In this document: piece after piece, positions 35,441 to 48,253 of the stretch
Layout: each line of letters begins with the position of its first letter
Numbering within the stretch: the first letter of the stretch is position 1
Assembly: GCF_052857255.1 (NCBI RefSeq)
Contig: NC_135504.1
Location: 147,400,121-147,464,120 of the forward strand
Direction: 5' to 3'
Source of the DNA: Amblyomma americanum
Lineage: Eukaryota; Arthropoda; Arachnida; Ixodida; Ixodidae
DNA length: 64,000 bases
Program-made: the position numbers and the translations under genes
The notes under the pieces: model-generated
Seen by the model: only the letters and a program-made list of their open reading frames with translations
Databases searched by the model: none
What the model was told of the DNA's origin: nothing

Positions 35441-38400
35441 AAGCGTGTCACAGGGACACTTGTAAAACCGATGTGTTTAGATATAGCTCGTTTTGGTATA
35501 AAACAGCTTGTTTCGTTGTTCTAAGCACGAATACATGCTGTTCGCGCAGTTAAAAGAGAAAAAGTTTTGACGCGTGTCACAGGGACACTTGTAAAACCGA
35601 TGTGTTCAGATTTAGCTCGTTTCGGTCTAAAACAGCTTGTTTCGTTGTATTAAGCAAGAATACATGCTTTTCGCGCAGTTATAAGAGAAAAAGTTTTGAC
35701 GCCTGTCACAGGGACACTTGTAAAACCGGTGTTCAGATTTACCTCGTTTCGGACTAAAACAGCTTGTTTCGTTGGATTAAGCACGAATACATGCTTTTCG
35801 CGCAGTTATAAGAGAAAAAAGTTTTGACGCGTATCACATGGACACTTGTAAAACCCATGTGTTCAGATCTAGCTCATCTCGGTCTAAAACAGCTAGTTTC
35901 GTTGTATTAAGCAAGAATACATGCTTTTCGCGCAGTTATAAGAGAAAAAGTTCTCACGCGTATTAGAGGGACTTGTAAAACCGATGTGTTCAGATTTAGC
36001 TCATCTCGGTCTAAAACAGCTTGTTTCGTTGTATTAAGCACGAATACATGCTTTTCGCGCAGTTATAAGAGAAAAGTTTTGACGCCTATCACATGGACAC
36101 TTGTAAAACCGATGTGTTCAGATCTAGCTCGTTTTGGTCTAAAACAGCTTGTTTCGTTGTATTAAGCAAGAATGCATGCTTTTCGCGCAGTTATAAGAGA
36201 AAAAGTTTTGACGCGTTTCACAGGGACACTTGTAAAACCGATGTGTTCAGATTTAGCTCGTTTCGGTCTAAAACAACTTGTTTTGTTGTATTAAGCACGA
36301 ATACATGCTTTTCGCGGAGTTATAAGAGAAAAAGTTTTGACGCGTATCACGTGGATACTTGTAAAACGGATGTGTTTAGATATAGCTCGTTTTGTTATAA
36401 AATTGCTTGTTTCGTTGTTTTAAGCAAGAATACGTGCTTTTCGCGTAGTAATAGACGAAAAAGTTTTGACGCGTATTGGACTTGTAAAATCGATGTGTTC
36501 AGATTTAGCTCATCTCGGTCTAAAACAGCTTGTTTCGTTGTATTAAGCACGAATACATGCTTTTCGCGCAGTTATAAGAGAAAAAGTTTTGACGCGTATC
36601 AGAGGAAGACTTGTAAAACTGATGTGTTGTGATTTAGCTCGTTTCGGTCTAAAACAGCTTGTTTCGTTGTATTAAGCACGAATACGTGCTTTTCGCGCAG
36701 TTATAAGAGAAAAAGTTTTGACGCGTATCACATGGACACTTGTAAAACCGATGTGTTCAGATCTAGCTCGTTTTAGTCTAAAACAGCTTGTTTCGTTGTA
36801 TTAAGCAAGAATAGATGCTTTTCGCGCAGTTATAAGAGAAAAAGTTTTGACGCGTCTCACAGGGACACTTGTAAAACCGATGTGTTCAGATTTAGCTCGT
36901 TTCGGTCTAAAACAACTTGTTTCGTTGTATTAAGCACGAATACATGCTTTTAGCGCAGTTATAAGAGAAAAAGTTTTGACGCGTATCACATGGACACTTT
37001 TAAAACCGATGTGTTCAGATCTAGCTCGTTTTGGTCTAAAACAGCTTGTTTCGTTGTTTTAAGCACGAATACATGCTTTTCGCGCAGTTATAAGAGAAAA
37101 AAGTTTTGACGCGTATCACATGGACACATTTAAAACCGATGTGTTCAGATTTAGCTCGTTTCGGTCTAAAACAGCTTGTTTCGTTGTATTAAGCAAGAAT
37201 ACATGCTTTTCGCGCAGTTATAAGAGAAAAAGTTTTGACGCGTGTCACAGGGACACTTGTAAAACCGATGTGTTCAGATTTACCTCGTTTCGGACTAAAA
37301 CAGCTTGTTTCGTTGGATTAAGCACGAATACATGCTTTTCGCGCAGTTATAAGAGAAAAATGTTTTGACGCGTATCACATGGACACATTTAAAACCGATG
37401 TGTCCAGATTTAGCTCGTTTCGGTCTAAAACAGCTTGTTTCGTTGTATTAAGTTCTGACGCGTATTAGAGGGACTTGTAAAACCGATGTGTTCAGATTTA
37501 GCTCATCTCGGTCTAAAACAGCTTGTTTCGTTGTATTAAGCACGAATACATGCTTTTCGCGCAGTTATAAGAGAAAAAGTTTTGACGCGTATCAGAGGAA
37601 GACTTGTAAAACCGATGTGTGGTGATTTAGCTCGTTTCGGTCTAAAACAGCTTGTTTCGTTGTATTAAGCAAGAATACATGCTTTTCGCGCAGTTATAAG
37701 AGAAAATGTTTTGACGCGTGTCACAGGGACACTTGTAAAACCGGTGTTCAGATTTACCTCGTTTCGGACTAAAACAGCTTGTTTCGTTGGATTAAGCACG
37801 AATACATGCTTTTCGCGCAGTTATAAGAGAAAAATCTTTTGACGCGTATCACATGGACACATTTAAAACCGATGTTTTCAGATTTAGCTCGTTTCGGTCT
37901 AAAACAGCTTGTTTCGTTGTATTAAGCAAGAATACATGCTTTTCGCACAGTTATAAGAGAAAATGATTTGACGCGTTTCACAGGGACACTTGTAAAACCG
38001 ATGTGTTCAGATTTAGCTCGTTTCGGTCTAAAACAACTTGTTTCGTTGTATTAAGCACGAATACATGCTTTTCGCGCAATTATAAGAGAAAAAGTTTTGA
38101 CGCGTGTCACAGGGACACTTGTAAAACCGAAGTGTTTAGATATAGCTCGTTTTGGTATAAAACAGCTTGCTTCGTTGTTTTAAGCAAGAATGCGTGCTTT
38201 TCGCGTAGTTATAGAAGAAAAAGTTCTGACGCGTATCACATGGACACTTGTAAAACCGATGTGTTCAGATCTAGCTCATCTCGGTCTAAAACAGCTTGTT
38301 TCGTTGTATTAAGCAAGAATACATGCTTTTCGCGCAGTTATAAGAGAAAAAGTTTTGACGCGTTTCACAGGGACACTTGTAAACACGATGTGTTCAGATT

Positions 38401-41400
38401 TAGCTCGTTTCGGTCTAAAACAACTGGTTTCGTTGTATTAAGCACGAATACATGCTTTTAGCGCCGTTATAAGAGAAAAAGTTTTGACGCGTATCACATG
38501 AACACTTGTAAACCGATGTGTTCAGATCTAGCTCGTTTTGGTCTAAAACAGCTTGTTTCGTTGTATTAAGCTCGAATACATGCTGTTCGCGCAGTTATAA
38601 GAGAAAAAGTTTTGACGCGTGTCACAGGGACACTTGTAAAACCGATGTGTTCAGATTTAGCTCATCTCGGTCTAAAACAGCTAGTTTCGTTGTATTATGC
38701 ACGAATACATGCTTTTCGCGCAGTTATAAGAGAAAAAGTTTTGACGCGTATCAGAGGAACACTTGTAAAACCGATGTGTTCAGATCTAGCTCATCTCGGT
38801 TTAAAACAGCTAGTTTCGTTGTATTAAGCAAGAATACATGCTTTTCGCGCAGTTATAAGAGAAAACGTTTTGACGCGTACCAGAGGAACACTTGTAAAAC
38901 CGATGTGTTGTGATTTAGCTCGTTTCGGTCTAAAACGTTTCGTTGTATTAAGCACGAATACATGCTTTTAGCCCAGTTATAAGAGAAAAAGTTTTGACGC
39001 TTATCACATGGACACATTTAAAACCGATGTGTTCAGATTTAGCTCGTTTCGGTCTAAGACAACTTGTTTCGTTGTATTAAGCACGAATACGTGCTTTTCG
39101 CGCAGTTATAAGAGAAAAAGTTTTGACGCGTATCACGTGGATACTTGTAAAACCGATGTGTTTAGATATAGCTCGTTTCGGTCTAAAACAGCTTGTTTCG
39201 TTGTATTAAGCAAGAATACATGCTTTTCGCGCAGTTATAAGAGAAAAAGTTTTGACGCGTGTCACAGGGATAATTGTAAAACCGATGTGTTCAGATTTAC
39301 CTCGTTTCGGTCTAAAACAGCTTGTTTCGTTGTATTAAGCACGAATACATGCTGTTCGCGCAGTTATAAGAGAAAAAGTTTTGACGCGTGTCACAGGGAC
39401 ACTTGTAAATCCGATGTGTTCAGATTTAGCTCATCTCGGTCTAAAACAGCTAGTTTCGTTGTATTAAGCACGAATACAAGCTTTTCGCGCAGTTATAAGA
39501 GAAAAAGTTTTGACGCGTATCACGTGGATACTTGTAAAACCGATGTGTTTAGATATAGCTCGTATTGGTATAAAGCAGCTTGTTTCGTTGTTTTAAGCAA
39601 GAATACATGCTTTTCGCGCAGTTATAAGAGAAAAAAGTGTTGACGCGTATCACATGGACACATTTAAAACCGATGTGTTCAGATTTAGCTCGTTTCGGTC
39701 TAAGACAACTTGTTTCGTTGTATTAAGCACGAATACGTGCTTTTCGCGCAGTTATAAGAGAAAAAAGTTTTGACGCGTATCACATGGACACATTTAAAAC
39801 CGACGTGTCCAGATTAAGCTCGTTTCAGTCTAAAACAGCTTGTTTCGTTGTATTAAGCACGAATACATGCTTTTCGCGCAGTTATAAGAGAAAAAAGTTT
39901 TGACGCGTATCAGAGGAAGACTTGTAAAACCGATGTGTTGTGATTTAGCTCGTTTCGGTCTAAAACAGCTTGTTTCGTTGTATTAAGCACGAATACATGC
40001 TTTTCGCGCAGTTATAAGAGGAAAAGTTTTGACGCGTATCACATGGACACTTGTAAAACCGATGTGTTCAGATCTAGCTCGTTTTGGTCTAAAACAGCTT
40101 GTTTCGTTGTATTAAGCAATAATACATGCTTTTCGCGCAGTTATAAGAGAAAAAGTTTTGACGCGTTTCACAGGGACACTTGTAAAACCGATGTGTTCAG
40201 ATTTAGCTCGTTTCGGTCTAAAACAACTTGTTTCGTTGTATTAAGCACGAATACATGCTTTTAGCCCAGTTATAAGAGAAAAAGTTTTGACGCTTATCAC
40301 ATGGACACTTGTAAAACCGATGTGTCTAAAACAGCTAGTTCGTTGTACTAAGCACGAATACATGCTGTTCGCGCAGTTATAAGAGAAAAAGTTTTGACGC
40401 GTGTCACAGGGACACTTGTAAAACCGATGTGTTCAGATTTAGCTCATCTCGGTCTAAAACAGCTTGTTTCGTTGTATTAGGCAAGAATACATGCTTTTCG
40501 CGCAGTTATAAGAGAAAAAGTTTTGAAGCGTGTCACAGGGACACTTGTAAAACCGATGTGTTCAGATTTACCTCGTGTCGGACTAAAACAGCTTGTTTCG
40601 TTGGATTAAGCACGAATACATGCTTTTCGCGCAGTTATAAGAGAAAAATGTTTTGACGCGTATCACATGGACACATTTAAAACCGATGTGTCCAGATTTA
40701 GCTCGTTTCGGTCTAAAACAGCTTGTTTCGTTGTATTAAGCACGAATACATGCTTTTCGCGCAGTTATAACAGAAAAAGTTTTGACGCCTATCACATGGA
40801 CACTTGTAAAACCGATGTGTTCAGATTTAGCTCGTTTCGGTCTAAAACAACTTGTTTCGTTGTATTAAGCACGAATACATGCTTTTCGCGCAGTTATAAG
40901 AGAAAAAGTTTTGACGCGTGTCACAGGGACACTTGTAAAACCGATGTGTTTAGATATAGCTCGTTTTGGTATAAAACAGCTTGTTTCGTTGTTCTAAGCA
41001 CGAATACATGCTGTTCGCGCAGTTAAAAGAGAAAAAGTTTTGACGCGTGTCACAGGGACACTTGTAAAACCGATGTGTTCAGATTTAGCTCGTTTCGGTC
41101 TAAAACAGCTTGTTTCGTTGTATTAAGCAAGAATACATGCTTTTCGCGCAGTTATAAGAGAAAAAGTTTTGACGCCTGTCACAGGGACACTTGTAAAACC
41201 GGTGTTCAGATTTACCTCGTTTCGGACTAAAACAGCTTGTTTCGTTGGATTAAGCACGAATACATGCTTTTCGCGCAGTTATAAGAGAAAAAAGTTTTGA
41301 CGCGTATCACATGGACACTTGTAAAACCCATGTGTTCAGATCTAGCTCATCTCGGTCTAAAACAGCTAGTTTCGTTGTATTAAGCAAGAATACATGCTTT

Positions 41401-44400
41401 TCGCGCAGTTATAAGAGAAAAAGTTCTCACGCGTATTAGAGGGACTTGTAAAACCGATGTGTTCAGATTTAGCTCATCTCGGTCTAAAACAGCTTGTTTC
41501 GTTGTATTAAGCACGAATACATGCTTTTCGCGCAGTTATAAGAGAAAAGTTTTGACGCCTATCACATGGACACTTGTAAAACCGATGTGTTCAGATCTAG
41601 CTCGTTTTGGTCTAAAACAGCTTGTTTCGTTGTATTAAGCAAGAATACATGCTTTTCGCGCAGTTATAAGAGAAAAAGTTTTGACGCGTTTCACAGGGAC
41701 ACTTGTAAAACCGATGTGTTCAGATTTAGCTCGTTTCGGTCTAAAACAACTTGTTTTGTTGTATTAAGCACGAATACATGCTTTTCGCGGAGTTATAAGA
41801 GAAAAAGTTTTGACGCGTATCACGTGGATACTTGTAAAACGGATGTGTTTAGATATAGCTCGTTTTGTTATAAAATTGCTTGTTTCGTTGTTTTAAGCAA
41901 GAATACGTGCTTTTCGCGTAGTAATAGACGAAAAAGTTTTGACGCGTATTGTACTTGTAAAATCGATGTGTTCAGATTTAGCTCATCTCGGTCTAAAACA
42001 GCTTGTTTCGTTGTATTAAGCACGAATACATGCTTTTCGCGCAGTTATAAGAGAAAAAGTTTTGACGCGTATCAGAGGAAGACTTGTAAAACTGATGTGT
42101 TGTGATTTAGCTCGTTTCGGTCTAAAACAGCTTGTTTCGTTGTATTAAGCACGAATACGTGCTTTTCGCGCAGTTATAAGAGAAAAAGTTTTGACGCGTA
42201 TCACATGGACACTTGTAAAACCGATGTGTTCAGATCTAGCTCGTTTTAGTCTCAAACAGCTTGTTTCGTTGTATTAAGCAAGAATAGATGCTTTTCGCGC
42301 AGTTATAAGAGAAAAAGTTTTGACGCGTCTCACAGGGACACTTGTAAAACCGATGTGTTCAGATTTAGCTCGTTTCGGTCTAAAACAACTTGTTTCGTTG
42401 TATTAAGCACGAATACATGCTTTTAGCGCAGTTATAAGAGAAAAAGTTTTGACGCGTGTCACAGGGACACTTGTAAAACCGATGTGTTCAGATTTAGCTC
42501 ATCTCGGTCTAAAACAGCTAGTTTCGTTGTATTAAGCACGAATACATGCTTTTCGCGCAGTTATAAGAGAAAACGTTTTGACGCGTATCACGTGGATATT
42601 TGTGAAACCGATGTGTTTAGATATAGCTCGTTTTGGTATAAATCAGCTTGTTTCGTTGTTTTAAGCACGAATACATGCTTTTCGCGCAGTTATAAGAGAA
42701 AAATGTTTTGACGCGTATCACATGGACACATTTAAAACCGATGTGTCCAGATTTAGCTCGTTTCGGTCTAAAACAGCTTGTTTCGTTGTATTAAGTTCTG
42801 ACGCGTATTAGAGGGACTTGTAAAACCGATGTGTTCAGATTTAGCTCATCTCGGTCTAAAACAGCTTGTTTCGTTGTATTAAGCACGAATACATGCTTTT
42901 CGCGCAGTTATAAGAGAAAAAGTTTTGACGCGTATCAGAGGAAGACTTGTAAAACCGATGTGTGGTGATTTAGCTCGTTTCGGTCTAAAACAGCATGTTT
43001 CGTTGTATTAAGCAAGAATACATGCTTTTCGCGCAGTTATAAGAGAAAATGTTTTGACGCGTGTCACAGGGACACTTGTAAAACCGGTGTTCAGATTTAC
43101 CTCGTTTCGGACTAAAACAGCTTGTTTCGTTGGATTAAGCACGAATACATGCTTTTCGCGCAGTTATAAGAGAAAAATCTTTTGACGCGTATCACATGGA
43201 CACATTTAAAACCGATGTTTTCAGATTTAGCTCGTTTCGGTCTAAAACAGCTTGTTTCGTTGTATTAAGCAAGAATACATGCTTTTCGCACAGTTATAAG
43301 AGAAAATGATTTGACGCGTTTCACAGGGACACTTGTAAAACCGATGTGTTCAGATTTAGCTCGTTTCGGTCTAAAACAACTTGTTTCGTTGTATTAAGCA
43401 CGAATACATGCTTTTCGCGCAATTATAAAAGAAAAAGTTTTGACGCGTATCACGTGGATACTTGTAAAACCGATGTGTTCAGATTTAGCTCGTTTCGGTC
43501 TAAAACAGCTTGTTTCGTTGTATTAAGCACGAATACATGCTTTTCGCACAGTTATAAGAGAAAAAGTTTTGACGCCTATCACATGGACACTTGTAAAACC
43601 GATGTGTTCAGATTTAGCTCGTTTCGCTTTAAAACAACTTGTTTCGTTGTATTAAGCACGAATACATGCTTTTAGCGCCGTTATAAGAGAAAAAGTTTTG
43701 ACGCGTATCACATGGACACTTGTAAACCGATGTGTTCAGATCTAGCTCGTTTTGGTCTAAAACAGCTTGTTTCGTTGTATTAAGCTCGAATACATGCTGT
43801 TCGCGCAGTTATAAGAGAAAAAGTTTTGACGCGTGTCACAGGGACACTTGTAAAACCGATGTGTTCAGATTTAGCTCATCTCGGTCTAAAACAGCTAGTT
43901 TCGTTGTATTATGCACGAATACATGCTTTTCGCGCAGTTATAAGAGAAAAAGTTTTGACGCGTATCAGAGGAACACTTGTAAAACCGATGTGTTCAGATC
44001 TAGCTCATCTCGGTTTAAAACAGCTAGTTTCGTTGTATTAAGCAAGAATACATGCTTTTCGCGCAGTTATAAGAGAAAACGTTTTGACGCGTATCAGAGG
44101 AACACTTGTAAAACCGATGTGTTGTGATTTAGCTCGTTTCGGTCTAAAACGTTTCGTTGTATTAAGCACGAATACATGCTTTTAGCCCAGTTATAAGAGA
44201 AAAAGTTTTGACGCTTATCACATGGACACTTGTAAAACCGATGTGTCTAAAACAGCTAGTTCGTTGTATTAAGCACGAATACATGCTGTTCGCGCAGTTA
44301 TAAGAGAAAAAGTTTTGACGCGTGTCACAGGGACACTTGTAAATCCGATGTGTTCAGATTTAGCTCATCTCGGTCTAAAACAGCTAGTTTCGTTGTATTA

Positions 44401-44580
44401 AGCACAAATACAAGCTTTTCGCGCAGTTATAAGAGAAAAAGTTTTGACGCGTATCACGTGGATACTTGTAAAACCGATGTGTTTAGATATAGCTCGTATT
44501 GGTATAAAACAGCTTGTTTCGTTGTTTTAAGCACGAATACATGCTTTTCGCGCAGTTATAAGAGAAAAAAGTTTTGACGC
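34266..44580 (+). repeat. Tandem duplication, ~5.47-kb unit
   Basis: Unit 1 spans about 34266-39737 and unit 2 starts at about 39738. The offset is 5,472, then 5,343, then 5,214, as single monomers are lost from unit 2, and finally 4,934. Shared rare variants include GTAAAACCCATG, GAATAGATGC, GAAAAATCTTTTG, GTAAATCCGATG and GAATACAAGC. A patch near 35.0-35.4 versus 40.5-40.9 kb differs in monomer class but not in unit number. Confidence 0.82.
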
Positions 44581-47500
44581 GTATCACATGGACACATTTA
44601 AAACCGATGTGTTCAGATTTAGCTCGTTTCGGTCTAAAACAACTTGTTTCGTTGTATTAAGCAAGAATACATGCTTTTCGCACAGTTATAAGAGAAAATG
44701 ATTTGACGCGTTTCACAGGGACACTTGTAAAACCTATGTGTTCAGATTTAGCTCGTTTCGGTCTAAAACAACTTGTTTCGTTGTATTAAGCACGAATACA
44801 TGCTTTTAGCGCAGTTATAAAAGAAAAAGTTTTGACGCGTATCACATGGACACTTGTAAAACCGATGTGTTCAGATCTAGCTCATCTCGGTCTAAAACAG
44901 CTTGTTTCGTTGTATTAAGCAAGAATACATGCTTTTCGCGCAGTTATAAGCGAAAAAGTTTTGACGCGTTTCACAGGGACACTTGTAAACCCGATGTGTT
45001 CAGATTTAGCTCGTTTCGGTCTAAAACAACTTGTTTCGTTGTATTAAGCACGAATACATGCTTTTAGCGCCGTTATAAGAGAAAAAGTTTTGACGCGTAT
45101 CACATGGACACTTGTAAACCGATGTGTTCAGATCTACCTCGTTTTAGTCTAAAACAGCTTGTTTCGTTGTATTAAGCTCGAATACATGCTGTTCGCGCAG
45201 TTATAAGAGAAAAAGTTTTGACGCGTGTCACAGGGACACTTGTAAGACCGATGTGTTCAGATTTAGCTCATCTCAGTCTAAAACAGCTAGTTTCGTTGTA
45301 TTAAGCACGAATACATGCTTTTCGCGCAGTTATAAGAGAAAAAGTTTTGATGCGTTTCAGAGGAACACTTGTAAAACCGATGTGTTGTGATTTAGCTCGT
45401 TTCGGTCTAAAAACAACTTGTTTCGTTGTATTAAGCACGAATACATGCTTTTCGCGCAGTTATAAGAGAAAAAGTTTTGAAGCGTGTCACAGGGACACTT
45501 GTAAAACCGATGTGTTTAGATATAGCTCATTTTGGTATAAAACAGCTTGCTTCGTTGTTTTAAGCACGAATACATGCTTTTCGCGCAGTTATAAGAGAAA
45601 AAAGTTTTGACGCGTATCACATGGACACATTTAAAACCGATGTGTTCAGATTTAGCTCGTTTCGGTCTAAAACAACTTGTTTCGTTGTATTAAGCACGAA
45701 TACGTGCTTTTCGCGCAGTTATAAGAGAAAAAGTTTTGACGCGTATCACGTGGATACTTGTAAAACCGATGTGTTTAGATATAGCTCGTTTCGGTCTAAA
45801 ACAGCTTGTTTCGTTGTATTAAGCAAGAATACATGCTTTTCGCGCAGTTATAAGAGAAAAAGTTTTGACGCGTGTCACAGGGACACTTGTAAAACCGATG
45901 TGTTCAGATTTACCTCGTTTCGGACTAAAACAGCTTGTTTCGTTGTATTAAGCACGAATACATGCTTTTCGCGCAGTTATAAGAGAAAAATGTTTTGACG
46001 CGTATCACATGGACACATTTAAAACCGATGTGTCCAGATTTAGCTCGTTTCGGTCTAAAACAGCTTGTTTCGTTGTATTAAGCACGAATACATGCTTTTC
46101 GCACAGTTATAAGAGAAAAAGTTTTGACGCCTATCACATGGACACTTGTAAAACCGATGTGTTCAGATTTAGCTCGTTTCGCTCTAAAACAACTTGTTTC
46201 GTTGTATTAAGCACGAATACATGCTTTTCGCGCAGTTATAAGAGAAAAAGTTTTGACGCGTGTCACAGGGACACTTGTAAAACCGATGTGTTTAGATATA
46301 GCTCGTTTTGGTATAAAACAGCTTGTTTCGTTGTATTAAGCACGAATACATGCTTTTCGCGCAGTTATAAGAGAAAAAGTTTTGACGCGTGTCAGAGGAA
46401 GACTTGTAAAACCGATGTGTTCAGATCTAGCTCATCTCGGTCTAAAACAGCTTGTTTCGTTGTATTAAGCAAGAATACATGCTGTTCGCGCAGTTATAAG
46501 AGAAAAAGTTTTGACGCGTGTCACAGGGACACTTGTAAGACCGATGTGTTCAGATTTAGCTCATCTCAGTCTAAAACAGCTAGTTTCGTTGTATTAAGCA
46601 CGAATACATGCTTTTCGCGCAGTTATAAGAGAAAAAGTTTTGACGCGTTTCAGAGGAACACTTGTAAAACCGATGTGTTGTGATTTAGCTCGTTTCGGTC
46701 TAAAACAGCTTGTTTCGTTGTATTAAGCACGAATACATGCTTTTCGCGCAGTTATAAGAGAAAAAGATTTGACGCGTGCCACAGGGACACTTGTAAAACC
46801 GATGTGTTCAGATTTAGCACATCTCGGTCTAAAACAGCTAGTTTCGTTGTATTAAGCACGAATACATGCTTTTCGCGCAGTTATAAGAGAAAAAGTTTTG
46901 ACGCGTATCACATGGACACTTGTAAAACCGATGTGTTCAGATCTAGCTCATCTCGGTCTAAAACAGCTAGTTTCGTTGTATTAAGCAAGAATACATGCTT
47001 TTCGCGCAGTTATAAGCGAAAACGTTTTGACGCGTATCAGAGGAACACTTGTAAAACCGATGAGTTGTGATTTAGCTCGTTTCGGTCTAAAACGTTTCGT
47101 TGTAATAAGCACGAATACATGCTTTTAGCCCAGTTATAAGAGAAAAAGTTTTGACGCTTATCACATGGACACTTGTAAAACCGATGTGTCTAAAACAGCT
47201 AGTTCGTTGTATTAAGCACGAATACATGCTGTTCGCGCAGTTATAAGAGAAAAAGTTTTGACGCGTGTCACAGGGACACTTGTAAAACTGATGTGTTCAG
47301 ATTTAGCTCATCTCGGTCTAAAACAGCTAGTTTCGTTGTATTAAGCACGAATACATGCTTTTCGCGCAGTTATAAGAGAAAAAGTTTTGACGCGTATCAC
47401 GTGGATACTTGTAAAACCGATGTGTTTAGATATAGCTCGTATTGGTATAAAACAGCTTGTTTCGTTGTTTTAAGCAGGAATACATGCTTTTCGCGCAGTT

Positions 47501-48253
47501 ATAAGAGAAAAAAGTTTTGACGCGTATCACATGGACACATTTAAAACCGATGTGTTCAGATTTAGCTCGTTTCGGTCTAAAACAACTTGTTTCGTTGTAT
47601 TAAGCACGAATACGTGCTTTTCGCGCAGTTATAAGAGAAAAAGTTTTGACGCGTATCACGTGGATACTTGTAAAACCGATGTGTTTAGATATAGCTCGTT
47701 TCGGTCTAAAACAGCTTGTTTCGTTGTATTAAGCAAGAATACATGCTTTTCGCGCAGTTATAAGAGAAAAAGTTTTGACGCGTGTCACAGGGACAATTGT
47801 AAAACCGATGTGTTCAGATTTACCTCGTTTCGGACTAAAACAGCTTGTTTCGTTGGATTAAGCACGGATACATGCTTTTCGCGCAGTTATAGGAGAAAAA
47901 AGTTTTGACGCGTATCACATGGACACATTTAAAACCGATGTGTCCAGATTTAGCTCGTTTCGGTCTAAAACAGCTTGTTTCGTTGTATTAAGCAAGAATA
48001 CATGCTTTTCGCACAGTTATAAGAGAAAATGATTTGACGCGTTTCACAGGGCCACTTGTAAAACCGATGTGTTCTGATTTAGCTCGTTTCGGTCTAAAAC
48101 AACTTGTTTCGTTGTATTAAGCACGAATACATGCTTTTCGCGGAGTTTTAAGAGAAAAAGTTCTGACGCGTATCACGTGGATACTTGTAAAACGTATGTG
48201 TTTAGATATAGCTCGTTTTGTTATAAAACCGCTTGTGTCGTTGTTTTAAGCAA

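Larger units (their letters stand above)
17618..42797 (+). repeat. Recurrent monomers with a 39-bp deletion (7 copies)
   Basis: In these units ATTAAG joins directly to TTCTGACGCG, losing 39 bp that span the GAATACATGC to GAAAAAG landmarks. Copies are near 17618, 20001, 23020, 25403, 31340, 37452 and 42795. Each is followed by the CGTATTAGAGGGACTTG block, which is itself 2 bp short. The identical breakpoints and linked variant show a single origin followed by copying. Confidence 0.8.
5399..47190 (+). repeat. Recurrent 107-bp deleted monomer class (21 copies)
   Basis: These monomers lack 21 bp of the second variable block plus one T of GTTTCG, giving GATGTGTCTAAAAC then GCTAGTTCG. I find them near 5400, 6531, 7405, 8675, 10455, 12115, 13115, 13991, 19201, 21205, 22085, 24605, 26475, 27611, 28495, 30535, 32811, 34851, 40321, 44245 and 47185. 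The first has one further base missing. Each follows a unit with TTTTAGCCCAG or TTTTAGCTCAG and CGCTTATCACATG, and precedes a CATGCTGTTCGCGC unit, so they mark one cassette. None is seen after 47.2 kb. Confidence 0.85.
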
